Assembly: GCF_035917675.1 (NCBI RefSeq)
Contig: NZ_CP109104.1
Location: 3,782,001 to 3,846,000 of the forward strand
Source of the DNA: Streptomyces sp. NBC_01775
GTDB lineage: Bacteria; Actinomycetota; Actinomycetes; Streptomycetales; Streptomycetaceae
Length of the DNA stretch: 64,000 nucleotides
Direction: 5' to 3'
The position numbers and the translations under genes were made by a program. Positions 1 through 7,411 of this stretch are shown piece after piece (the stretch's first letter is position 1; every line of letters begins with the position of its first letter). A model generated the notes under the pieces. The model did not search any database, was not told where the DNA came from, and saw only the letters and a program-made list of their open reading frames with translations.

Positions 1-197
1 CCACGCTCGCCGACCGGCGGCCGGACGCCTCGGCGGGCAGCGGAAAGCGGGCCGCCGCACGGCTGATGGACGGCAGGGTGCAGCTGTTCGCCACCTTCGA
101 CCGCTGGGCCCGCGAGCGGCACATCCCCGAGGGCAGCGCCGAACGGCTCCGCGTGGAGATCGACTCCCGCTACGTCCTGGCGCTGACCCAGTTCTAG
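1..197 (+). CDS. C-terminal end of an unidentified protein (start outside window)
   Basis: Only the last ~64 codons are in the window; the readable frame begins at base 3 and ends in a TAG at 195-197 with the residues SRYVLALTQF. G/C-rich third positions match the neighbouring genes, which supports a real frame. The fragment is Arg-rich with an amphipathic stretch (LFATFDRWARERHIP) but carries no motif I recognise, so no function is assigned. Its stop codon overlaps the first copy of a 17-bp tandem repeat, and it converges on the methyltransferase gene to the right. Confidence 0.6.
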   Translation, partial: TLADRRPDASAGSGKRAAARLMDGRVQLFATFDRWARERHIPEGSAERLRVEIDSRYVLALTQF

Positions 198-246
198 GGC
201 CACGGCTCGTCCAGGGCCACGGCTCGTCCAGGGCCACGGCTCGTCC
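196..246. repeat. 17-bp direct repeat, three perfect tandem copies
   Basis: The unit agggccacggctcgtcc occurs three times without a gap (196-212, 213-229, 230-246). The array fills the space between two convergent stop codons and its first copy overlaps the TAG of the left gene. Similar small arrays lie at the 3' ends of several other genes in this window. Confidence 0.95.
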
Positions 247-250
247 AGGA

Positions 251-1060
251 CTACGGCTTGCGGCCGACGCCCCCGTACAGCGGCACCTCCTGGCGGGTCT
301 CCAGCGAGGGCGCCTCGGGGCGCCACTGGGGGCAGGAGACGACGCCGGGCTCGATCACGTCCAGGCCGTCGAGGAAGGCGGCCACCTGCTCCGGGCTGCG
401 GGGCTGGTACGGGACGGAGCCGCCGCGGTTGTAGCCCTCCAGGGCCTTCACGTACAGGGGGTCGGTGTTCGTGCCGTCCCGCACCGCCAGATAGCTGCCC
501 GAGGGCAGGTCGCTCATCAGGCGCCGCACGATCGCGCGGGCCTCCTCGTAGTCGGGGACATGCGCCAGGATCCCCATCAGCATGACCGCGACCGGCCGGT
601 CCAGGTCCAGGGTCGCGGCTGCGGCCTGAAGGATCTTCTCCGGCTGCCGCACATCGGCGTCGACGTACCGGGTGGCGCCCTCCGGAGTGCTGGTGAGCAG
701 GGCGTTCGCATGCGCGAGCACCAGGGGATCGTTGTCGACGTAGACGATGTGCGCCTCGGGGGCGACCCGCTGGGCGACCTCGTGGGTGTTGTCCACGGTC
801 GGCAGGCCCGTACCGATGTCCAGGAACTGGCGGATGCCGGCCTCCCCGGCCAGATACCGCACGGTGCGCCCGATGAAGTGCCGTCCCACCCGCGCGAGGG
901 TGGTCATGTCCGGGAAGACCTCCCGGACCCTCTCGCCCGCCTGCCGGTCGGCCGCGTAGTGGTCCTTGCCGCCGGTCCAGTAGTCCCAGATCCGTGCAGA
1001 ATGCGCCACCGTGGTGTCGATCCCGTCCACGGGCTCCGGCCTGTCGGGCCCATCGGTCAT
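251..1060 (-). CDS. SAM-dependent methyltransferase, DUF574 family
   Basis: A 269-residue protein of the large actinobacterial DUF574 (methyltransf_19) family, presumed to be a class I SAM-dependent methyltransferase of unknown substrate. Visible motifs are the N-terminal HSARIWDYWTGGKDHY signature, the SAM-binding loop FLDIGTGLPT, the acidic strand end VYVDNDPLVLAHA and the C-terminal YGGVGR typical of the family. The ATG at 1058-1060 is preceded by a good GGGGAG Shine-Dalgarno seven bases upstream. It is divergent from a paralogue starting at about 1288 with the same signatures, so the pair probably arose by duplication. Family assignment is confident; the methyl acceptor cannot be read from sequence. 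Confidence 0.9.
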   Translation of the reverse strand: MTDGPDRPEPVDGIDTTVAHSARIWDYWTGGKDHYAADRQAGERVREVFPDMTTLARVGRHFIGRTVRYLAGEAGIRQFLDIGTGLPTVDNTHEVAQRVAPEAHIVYVDNDPLVLAHANALLTSTPEGATRYVDADVRQPEKILQAAAATLDLDRPVAVMLMGILAHVPDYEEARAIVRRLMSDLPSGSYLAVRDGTNTDPLYVKALEGYNRGGSVPYQPRSPEQVAAFLDGLDVIEPGVVSCPQWRPEAPSLETRQEVPLYGGVGRKP

Positions 1061-1287
1061 CGTGCTCTCCCCTGACTCGCTCAGCTACCGCTCCCCACAA
1101 CCTAGGCTCTTTCTCCATCTGGCGGGCCACGGACCCGGATTGAGCGTCGCCGGCGACGAGTCGCCGTGGCCGTACGGGAGTTCACCCTCCCGCCGTTCCG
1201 GGAGGGAGTCCGGTTAGGCTTCATCTCGTGCAGATACGTTCATCTGCCTTGATATATCGATGAATTGTGGCCAGAAGCGGAGGAAGT

Positions 1288-2130
1288 GTGACGCACAGCA
1301 ATGAGGAGGTGGCCCGCCTCTACGAGTCCAGCGGATCCGGGCTGTCCGGGCTGCGGACCGACGAGGCCCACTCGGCGCGTATGTACGACTTCCTCCTCGG
1401 CGGCAAGGACAACTACCCCCCGGACCAGGAGGCGGCCGACGCGGCGATGACCGCGTTCCCGACGCTGCGCATCGCGGCCCGCGAGAACCGTGCCTTCCTC
1501 GGCCGCGCCGTGCGCCACGTGGTCGAGGAGACCGGCATCCGCCAGTTCCTCGACATCGGATCCGGCCTGCCGACCGCCCAGAACGTTCACCAGGTCGCCC
1601 AGCACCACGACCCCCAGTCGCGCGTCGTGTACGTCGACAACGACCCCATCGTCCTGGCCCACGGGCACGCGCTGCTGTCCGCCGACGAGCGGACGACCGT
1701 CATCCAGGCCGACATCCGCGACCCCCGCTCGATCATCGAGCGCAAGGAGACGCGGGCGCTGATCGACTTCACCGAGCCGGTGGCCGTGCTCGCGGTGGCG
1801 ATCCTGCACTTCATCTCGGACGAGGAAGAGCCGGGCGCGATCGTCGCGCGGATACGCGAGGCCCTGGCACCCGGCAGCGTGATCATCCTCTCGCACGCGA
1901 CGGCCGAGATCTCCCCCGAGACCGCACTCGGCGTCCAGACCGCCTACCGGGCGCAGGGCGTACCGCTCACCCTGCGCGACCGCGCGGCCTTCGCGGAGCT
2001 GTTCGCGGGCTTCGAGCTCGTCGAGCCGGGCATCCAGGTCGTCTCCGACTGGCGCGCGACCGACCCGGAATCCGACCGCCCGTCGCACGCGGAGGTCTCC
2101 TGGTACGGCGGCGTGGGCCGCCTGCGATAG
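1288..2130 (+). CDS. SAM-dependent methyltransferase, DUF574 family (paralogue)
   Basis: A second DUF574 family methyltransferase, about 280 residues, divergent from the first. It carries HSARMYDFLLGGKDNY, the SAM loop FLDIGSGLPTAQN, VYVDNDPIVLAHG and a C-terminal SWYGGVGR, the same landmarks in the same order as its neighbour. I chose the GTG at 1288 because GGAGG lies at 1279-1283; an in-frame GTG at 1267 would add seven residues but has no clear ribosome site. The 227 bp between the two methyltransferase starts must hold both promoters. The substrate is unknown. Confidence 0.88.
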   Translation: MTHSNEEVARLYESSGSGLSGLRTDEAHSARMYDFLLGGKDNYPPDQEAADAAMTAFPTLRIAARENRAFLGRAVRHVVEETGIRQFLDIGSGLPTAQNVHQVAQHHDPQSRVVYVDNDPIVLAHGHALLSADERTTVIQADIRDPRSIIERKETRALIDFTEPVAVLAVAILHFISDEEEPGAIVARIREALAPGSVIILSHATAEISPETALGVQTAYRAQGVPLTLRDRAAFAELFAGFELVEPGIQVVSDWRATDPESDRPSHAEVSWYGGVGRLR

Positions 2131-2173
2131 GGCGTGTCCGGCGGATCAGGCATGCCCGCCACCGGGGCACCCC

Positions 2174-2195
2174 AAGGGGCGCGGGGAACTGCGCG
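2174..2195. repeat. Dispersed Streptomyces intergenic repeat, copy 1
   Basis: A 22-bp element beginning aaggggcgcggggaac. An identical copy is at 13921-13942. In both places it lies just beyond a stop codon and is preceded by a complementary cccc stretch that can fold into a short hairpin. This is the kind of very common dispersed 3'-end repeat known from streptomycete genomes. Confidence 0.8.
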
Positions 2196-2348
2196 CCCCA
2201 GCCCGGAAGGCACCCGCACCCTGCAAAACGCAGCCAAAGGGCAGCCCCCGCTCAGCCACCAGGCAAGAGGGCAGCGCGAAGACCCGCCGGAAAGGCCGTA
2301 GCTCCCGCCAGGGACCCAGCGCACAGTCAGGGCACGCCCCGGCATCCG

Positions 2349-3584
2349 TCAGCGCGGCGCCGGCGGCAGCCGCAGGCCGTGGCAGCCGCGTTCGCGGGCC
2401 TGGGACTTGGCGAACGAGGCGAGCATCGCGCGCATCTCGCCCTTGCCGAGCCGGCCGCGGCTCACCGACGCCTCGCCGGTGTCCTCGGCGGCCCCCTCGT
2501 CCTCGTCGGGGCGCCGGACCGCGAGCTGGAAGCCGGCGGCCTGCCCGTCGCACTCGGCCGTCGCCCAGCCGCCTTCGCCGGTGAGCCACGGCCGGACCTT
2601 CTCCTTCTCACGGTCGCCACCGGCCCCGCCCTGCCGGGCCTGGTACAGCATCATCCGGCGCGACCAGTCGCCGTACCACACGTCCAGCTCCAGCACCGCG
2701 CCATGCGGCTCGCCGTTCCTGTCGAGCCCCTTGGGCCGCACGGTGCAGCTCGCCATCGGGCCACGGCCGTCCGGCGTACGGATGTCGGCGACCCAGCCGC
2801 TGCCCCGCAGCGGGCTCTTGGCCAGCGCCGCGCACGAGGTGCCCCCGGCCCTCGCCGGATCCACGGTCTTCGCCGCGACGCCCTCCGCCGGAACGCGCAG
2901 CGGCTTCGCGTGGCAACCCAGCTTCTGCGACGCCTTGTTGGCGAGCGCGGCGCCCACGCGCAGCACCTGCCGCGGCTTCGACAGGTGGCCCGCGTAGACG
3001 TCCACCAGGAGCTGGGCGCGGTGCCCGGCCGCGTCCTTACCCCGCCCGGGGCAGTCGGGCATGAGGATGATCCCGGACAGCTTGCCCTCGAAGCCCGGCA
3101 GCCCGCCGGGCAGCGCGGCGCGCGGACGTCCGCCGTCGTCGGTGAACTGCCGCGCCAGCTCACGGTCGATGTCGTCGCGGCTGCTGTAGACCTCCGCCTC
3201 GACGACCCGTTCGCCCTCCTCGTTCTCCACCTCGCAGGTGTAGCGCCCCAGTTGGGTGTCCAGCTCGGCGCTCTCCTCGGCGAGGTGCGCGCCGGACTCT
3301 CCGGTGGTGGCGCGGAGGGTGTCCATCGAGCCGTCGGGTATCGCCCCGTCGCAGGCGCCGGACTCGATGTACATGTCCTTCAGCGAGGGCTTGGCGATCA
3401 CCCCCGCGACGCCGAGAACGAGCACGCCGACGAGGCTCCACACGACGGTCTTCCTGCGGCGCCGCCGCCGTTCGTCCTGCTGCCGGAGGGCGGCCCAGCG
3501 CTCCTGGTCCTCCTTCGAGTGCTCAAGGAGGCCCCGCTTCTTCGGCTCTCCCCCTCCGTCCGGCACTTCAGACTCATCCGACAC
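2349..3584 (-). CDS. Predicted single-pass membrane protein, function unknown
   Basis: About 411 residues: a charged, Arg-rich cytoplasmic N-terminus (KEDQERWAALRQQDERRRRR), one transmembrane helix (VVWSLVGVLVLGVAGVI, roughly residues 46-62) and a large extracytoplasmic region with several Cys residues (GACDG, YTCEV, MPDCPG, GTSCAAL, ASCTV, ECDGQ, GCHGL) that could form disulfides. The C-terminal half seems to repeat the architecture of the first half (Cys-containing segment followed by a polar region). The GTG at 3584 begins VSDESEVPDG; an upstream GTG at 3611 is possible. It lies 96 bp downstream of guaA on the same strand and may be cotranscribed. I recognise no enzymatic motif. Confidence 0.7.
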   Translation of the reverse strand: MSDESEVPDGGGEPKKRGLLEHSKEDQERWAALRQQDERRRRRRKTVVWSLVGVLVLGVAGVIAKPSLKDMYIESGACDGAIPDGSMDTLRATTGESGAHLAEESAELDTQLGRYTCEVENEEGERVVEAEVYSSRDDIDRELARQFTDDGGRPRAALPGGLPGFEGKLSGIILMPDCPGRGKDAAGHRAQLLVDVYAGHLSKPRQVLRVGAALANKASQKLGCHAKPLRVPAEGVAAKTVDPARAGGTSCAALAKSPLRGSGWVADIRTPDGRGPMASCTVRPKGLDRNGEPHGAVLELDVWYGDWSRRMMLYQARQGGAGGDREKEKVRPWLTGEGGWATAECDGQAAGFQLAVRRPDEDEGAAEDTGEASVSRGRLGKGEMRAMLASFAKSQARERGCHGLRLPPAPR

Positions 3585-3680
3585 CCCGGCACCGTATCCC
3601 AGCTCGCACACACGTGTGCCGCCGCTCCCGAAGGGGGGAACGACGGCACAGGCGGGGGTACCGCGCTCAGGATGCGGGAG

Positions 3681-5264
3681 TCACTCCCACTCGATGGTCC
3701 CCGGGGGCTTGCTGGTGACGTCGAGCGTGACGCGGTTGATCTCGGAGACCTCGTTGGTGATCCGCGTCGAGATGCGGGCCAGCACGTCGTACGGCAGCCG
3801 CGACCAGTCGGCGGTCATCGCGTCCTCGGAGGAGACCGGACGCAGCACCACCGGATGCCCGTAGGTGCGCGCGTCGCCCTGGACGCCCACGCTGCGCACG
3901 TCCGCGAGCAGCACCACGGGGCACTGCCAGATGTCCCGGTCGAGCCCGGCCGCCGTCAGCTCCTCGCGGGCGATGGCGTCCGCCTCGCGCAGCAGGTCGA
4001 GCCGCTCGCGGGTGACCTCGCCGACGATGCGGATGCCCAGGCCAGGGCCTGGGAAGGGCTGGCGCTGGACGATCTCGTCCGGCAGGCCCAGCTCCTGGCC
4101 GACCATCCGGACCTCGTCCTTGAACAGCTTGCGCAGCGGCTCGATCAGCTCGAACTCGATGTCCTCGGGCAGGCCGCCCACGTTGTGGTGCGACTTGATG
4201 TTGGCGGCGCCCGTGCCGCCCCCGGACTCGACCACGTCCGGGTAGAGCGTGCCCTGCACCAGGAAGGCGACCGGCTCGTCGCTGGGCGCCTCGGCGATGA
4301 TCTCGGCCTGGGCCGCCTCGAAGACCCGGATGAACTCCCGGCCGATGATCTTCCGCTTCTCCTCCGGGTCGGAGACCCCGGCCAGCGCGCTCAAGAAGCG
4401 CCCGGAGGCGTCGACGACCTTGAGCTTGGCGCCCGTGGCCGCGACGAAGTCCTTCTCGACCTGCTCGGTCTCGCCCTGGCGCATCAGCCCGTGGTCGACG
4501 TACACGCAGGTCAGCTGCGGCCCGATCGCCCGCTGCACCAGCGCACCGGCGACGGCCGAGTCCACCCCGCCGGACAGCGCGCAGATGGCGCGCCTGCTGC
4601 CGACCTGTGCGCGGACGGCCTCGACCTGCTCGTCGACGATGCTCGCCGTCGTCCACGACGGGGTCAGCCCGGCGCCCCGGTAGAGGAAGTGCTCAAGCTC
4701 CTGCTGCCCGAATGTGGAGTGCATCACCTCGGGGTGGTGCTGGACCCCGTACAGCTTGCGCTCGTCGTTCTCGAACGCGGCCACCGGCACCATGGAGCTG
4801 GACGCGGTGACGGTGAAGCCCTCCGGCGCCGCCGAGCAGGCGTCGCCGTGCGACATCCACACCTGCTGCTCGGTGGGCGTCCCCTCGAAGAGGGTGGAGG
4901 ACGGCTTGGAGACCGTCAGATCCGTGCGGCCGTACTCCCGGCTGCCGGTGTTGTCGACGGTGCCGCCGAGCGTGGTCGCCATCAGCTGGAAGCCGTAGCA
5001 GATGCCCAGGACCGGGACCCCGGCCTCGAAGATCGCGCGGTCGATGGAGGGCGCCCCTTCCGCGTACACGGAGGAGGGGCCGCCGGACAGGATGATCGCC
5101 TTGGGGTCCTTGGCGAGCATCTCGGAGGCCGGCATGGTCGAGGGCACGATCTCGCTGTAAACCCGCGCCTCACGCACCCGGCGCGCGATGAGCTGGGCAT
5201 ACTGCGCGCCGAAGTCGACGACGAGGACGGTGTCCGGAGCGGAGTCGGACGGGGAGGAAGCCAC
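3681..5264 (-). CDS. guaA: GMP synthase (glutamine-hydrolysing)
   Basis: Converts XMP, ATP and glutamine to GMP in the last step of guanine nucleotide synthesis; cytoplasmic. The 527-residue length is standard. An N-terminal class I glutamine amidotransferase domain carries the nucleophile loop GICYGFQL and the HHPEV histidine/glutamate. The ATP pyrophosphatase domain has the P-loop [10 protein letters not shown], and the protein ends in the conserved KPPGTIEWE. The frame stays open far upstream, but the GTG at 5264 (VASSPSD, soon followed by [10 protein letters not shown]) gives the family length and has AAAGG nine bases before it. A perfect inverted repeat sits 30 bp upstream, and guaB and guaB3 of the same pathway are about 25 kb away. 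Confidence 0.97.
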   Translation of the reverse strand: MASSPSDSAPDTVLVVDFGAQYAQLIARRVREARVYSEIVPSTMPASEMLAKDPKAIILSGGPSSVYAEGAPSIDRAIFEAGVPVLGICYGFQLMATTLGGTVDNTGSREYGRTDLTVSKPSSTLFEGTPTEQQVWMSHGDACSAAPEGFTVTASSSMVPVAAFENDERKLYGVQHHPEVMHSTFGQQELEHFLYRGAGLTPSWTTASIVDEQVEAVRAQVGSRRAICALSGGVDSAVAGALVQRAIGPQLTCVYVDHGLMRQGETEQVEKDFVAATGAKLKVVDASGRFLSALAGVSDPEEKRKIIGREFIRVFEAAQAEIIAEAPSDEPVAFLVQGTLYPDVVESGGGTGAANIKSHHNVGGLPEDIEFELIEPLRKLFKDEVRMVGQELGLPDEIVQRQPFPGPGLGIRIVGEVTRERLDLLREADAIAREELTAAGLDRDIWQCPVVLLADVRSVGVQGDARTYGHPVVLRPVSSEDAMTADWSRLPYDVLARISTRITNEVSEINRVTLDVTSKPPGTIEWE

Positions 5265-5293
5265 GGAGCTGCCTTTCGGCGGTGAAGCGGGGA

Positions 5294-5320
5294 TCTGGCA
5301 CCGATGATAACGGTGCCAGA
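5294..5320. promoter_or_regulatory. Perfect inverted repeat upstream of guaA, candidate operator
   Basis: Ten-base arms tctggcaccg (5294-5303) and cggtgccaga (5311-5320) flank the 7-base centre atgataa. Read on the guaA strand, the centre contains TATCAT, a fair -10 hexamer about 40 bp before the GTG. The arms therefore could be an operator straddling the -10 region. There is no T-run, so it does not look like a terminator. The binding protein is unknown. Confidence 0.55.
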
Positions 5321-5570
5321 CCTGGTCCCCGTCCCCTTCCGTCCCGCCGCGACGGCGAGACGCCCCACGCACGTCACCGGCGGTGCCGAACCGGTGCCAC
5401 ACCGGAGCGGCACCGCCGGACACCGGCATCGTGGCCGAGCGCCGTCGCGGCGGAAGGGGGAGCCCCATCGCGGCCGAGCGCCGTCGCGGCGGGACCAAGG
5501 GGAGGAGCCCCCATCGTGGGTGAAAGAGGGGCGGAAAGGTGGGTGGGTGCCATGGGGCATACTGGGGGGC

Positions 5571-5642
5571 ATGTTCGCGCAGACTCGATTCTGGTTTACC
5601 TATGGCACCGGCCCGGCCGGCAGCCATGGTCGTTCTGTGTGA
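5571..5642 (+). CDS. Candidate aromatic leader peptide (23 aa) for attenuation of chorismate mutase
   Basis: A short frame reading [12 protein letters not shown]...GRSV with stop TGA at 5640-5642. It packs Phe-Trp-Phe-Thr-Tyr into residues 7-11 and uses TTT for Phe9 and TAT for Tyr11, codons that are rare in this GC-rich genome. It is followed 22 bp later by a strong hairpin and then by the chorismate mutase gene. The start resembles streptomycete trp leader peptides (M-x-A-x-x-T-R-x-W), but the tryptophan run is replaced by mixed aromatic residues. A -10-like CATACT lies 7 bp before the ATG, so the transcript may be leaderless. Too short for protein homology evidence; the role is inferred from layout and composition. 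Confidence 0.65.
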   Translation: MFAQTRFWFTYGTGPAGSHGRSV

Positions 5643-5664
5643 ACCGCTGACACACGACTTACCA

Positions 5665-5696
5665 GGCGCCCCGGGCCGATCAAGGCCCGGGGCGCC
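5665..5696 (+). terminator. Strong hairpin, candidate attenuator before chorismate mutase
   Basis: Perfect 13-bp stem ggcgccccgggcc / ggcccggggcgcc with a 6-base loop (gatcaa). It lies between the aromatic leader peptide and the chorismate mutase start. No T-run follows, as is common for actinobacterial terminators. A ggcccgg at 5610-5616 inside the leader frame can pair with ccgggcc at 5671-5677, giving a competing antiterminator-like fold. Confidence 0.65.
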
Positions 5697-5755
5697 GGTA
5701 TGTTCGCTCCTGGGCCGCAGCGGCACGTGGGCTCCCGATCCCAAGGAGCAGCCCG

Positions 5756-6043
5756 ATGACCAGCACCGCACCCCTCAGCGAGCACCCCACGGCTCAGGTC
5801 GACGCCGAAGGCGTCATCGCCGCCGAACGTGCCCGGATCGACGCGCTCGATACCCGCATCATCGCGCTCGTCCGGGACCGGATGGAGGTCTCCGAACACA
5901 TCCAGCGGGTGCGCCTCGCGTCCGGCGGCAGGCGGGTCCATCTGGCCCGCGAGATGGAGATCCTCGACCACTACAGCACCGAGCTGGGCCGCCCCGGCCG
6001 CGATCTGGCGATGACACTGCTCGGGCTGTGCCGGGGCAGGTAA
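5756..6043 (+). CDS. Chorismate mutase (AroQ class)
   Basis: A 95-residue all-helical AroQ-type protein that rearranges chorismate to prephenate, the branch point to phenylalanine and tyrosine. Recognisable residues are [20 protein letters not shown] in helix 1, with its active-site Arg, and the following segment [20 protein letters not shown]. It is a stand-alone mutase without fused dehydratase or dehydrogenase domain. The ATG at 5756 has AAGGAG nine bases upstream. Its 5' region contains the candidate aromatic leader and hairpin, which would tie expression to charged aromatic tRNAs. It is divergent from guaA. Confidence 0.9.
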   Translation: MTSTAPLSEHPTAQVDAEGVIAAERARIDALDTRIIALVRDRMEVSEHIQRVRLASGGRRVHLAREMEILDHYSTELGRPGRDLAMTLLGLCRGR

Positions 6044-6645
6044 GGGCAAGGACGCGGGGGGGCGCTCCTCACCCGTACGGCGCGTGACCGCCCCGGAGGG
6101 GCTTCGTTGGACGGGGTGTCCCTGATGTCCGCCGGGCGCTCGGCGGGGAATGGGGCGGCGTCACCGGAGCGATGAGACGCCCGGCCTCCCCGGGAGGGGA
6201 GCCGGAAGCGTCGTGGGACCTCGCTCCGGTGCTGTGACCGGACAGCAGGGGACAGCAGCCCGGTCACGACAGCGGCCGGTCCCGGGGACGCTCTGGGCCG
6301 GCCGCTCCGCGGACTCCCGGCGAACTCCCCTGCGTAGCGGGAAGACCGCAGGCTGGCGACCGTCCAACCGAAGAGTGAGACGGTCCGGCCGACTCCGTCG
6401 AAACGGTTGCGCGGCACGAGCCGCATCCACCACGATGCTGAGAGCAAACCCCCCGCCGTGCACCAAAGTTGGTAGGGCAGGGCAGGGGGCTGCCATTGGT
6501 CGAACCCCCCGGCGGCGCTACCCCCCGGCGCCGCCCTCCTCAGCACCGGCGCTGCCCTGACGCCGGTGCTGACCGCCAAGGGCCCCGAGGCTGCCGCCAC
6601 CCACCCGGCCGGCGCCCCGGGGCCCTTCGCCGTGTACAGCCTCGA
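6044..6645. other. Gene-free 600-bp stretch between convergent genes
   Basis: No frame here has convincing protein features; the open frames on both strands are mutual shadows. Near its right end are two hairpins. One is a perfect 10-bp stem agcaccggcg / cgccggtgct with a 9-base loop (6542-6570). The other is aagggccccg / cggggccctt with a 30-base loop (6578-6627). They are suitably placed to terminate the leftward SMI1-family gene. The central part (about 6350-6480) is less GC-rich than its surroundings and I see nothing identifiable in it. Confidence 0.5.
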
Positions 6646-7395
6646 TCAGGACTCGCCGGACGGGCCCTGCCTGGAGGTGTACTGGAGGCGCGGCGGGGGC
6701 TCGGTCGTCTCGTCCCAGGCGCGGCGCTCGGCGTGGTGGAGCCAGTTCAGATACCACTCCGCGAACGTCACGGGCCCCGTGCTGCCGATCAGTTCGACCG
6801 GCACCACCCCTTCGCCGACGGCCCGTACGTCGTCCCACACGGTGCCGCGGTGGGGGCCCGTGATCACGAGGAGGTAGTAGTAGGCGCAGCCGCGGTCGCT
6901 GATGCAGAGGGTGCCCTCGTCCATCGCCTCCTCCAGCTCATCGCGGCGTTGGTCCCAGGCGGTGTACGCGGCGATGGCGGCGTCGTCGTACGGGTTCTCG
7001 GGCCGCCGGGGCTCCGCGCACTCGTGCGCCTCGGATTCGGCCAGGAGCTCGGGGCGGAAGGGCAGCGCGCAGTGGCCGGTGCCGGGCGGGTCGTCGGGCC
7101 CCGGCGGCTTCATCGGGAACAGGCCGTAGCCGGGACCCGCGCCGCCCGCGCCCACTTCCATGAGGAACGTGCGGTATTCCTCGGGGAGTTCGGTTCCGAG
7201 CCGCCGCTCCACCGCCCGCACCTGCTCCTCGGTGAGGGCGGGCCGCAGCTCGAAGTTGTGGCCGCTGACGGGAGAGTCGGACCCGAACACCACCCACCCG
7301 CGCGGCGCCTCCCGCAACGCGAGCACCCGCTCCCGTATCCCCGTCCAGGCTCCATCCACCACCGGCTCCTCCCCGAAGGTCCGTACGGCGATCAC
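6646..7395 (-). CDS. SMI1/KNR4 (SUKH) family protein
   Basis: 249 residues with the SUKH superfamily core: the LTEEQVRAVERRLGTELPEE helix, YRTFLMEVGAGGAGPGYGLF and later a TLCISDRGCAYYYLLVI segment followed by TVWDDV. SUKH proteins are often immunity proteins against nuclease or deaminase toxins, but many streptomycete members are stand-alone and of unknown role. The GTG at 7395 lies only 16 bp after the stop of the upstream GMC oxidoreductase, so the two are probably cotranscribed. There is no toxin gene next to it, which argues against a simple toxin-immunity pair here. Confidence 0.8.
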   Translation of the reverse strand: MIAVRTFGEEPVVDGAWTGIRERVLALREAPRGWVVFGSDSPVSGHNFELRPALTEEQVRAVERRLGTELPEEYRTFLMEVGAGGAGPGYGLFPMKPPGPDDPPGTGHCALPFRPELLAESEAHECAEPRRPENPYDDAAIAAYTAWDQRRDELEEAMDEGTLCISDRGCAYYYLLVITGPHRGTVWDDVRAVGEGVVPVELIGSTGPVTFAEWYLNWLHHAERRAWDETTEPPPRLQYTSRQGPSGES

Positions 7396-7411
7396 CGTAC
7401 GCAGCCGCCAA

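Noticed and set aside
2379..5285. A 968-codon open frame on the plus strand opposite guaA and its neighbour
   Set aside because: It is the GC-rich antisense shadow of guaA and the membrane protein gene; composition is that of a shadow frame and no domain appears.
5294..5320. Purine riboswitch before guaA
   Set aside because: Only a simple palindrome is present; the conserved three-way junction of purine riboswitches is not seen.
5265..5771. Long N-terminal extension of GuaA
   Set aside because: The frame stays open only because of high GC; family length and ribosome site put the start at 5264.
6150..6560. Possible small gene in the 600-bp gap
   Set aside because: Overlapping frames on both strands have mutually exclusive, Arg/Pro-rich translations, no ribosome site and no motif.
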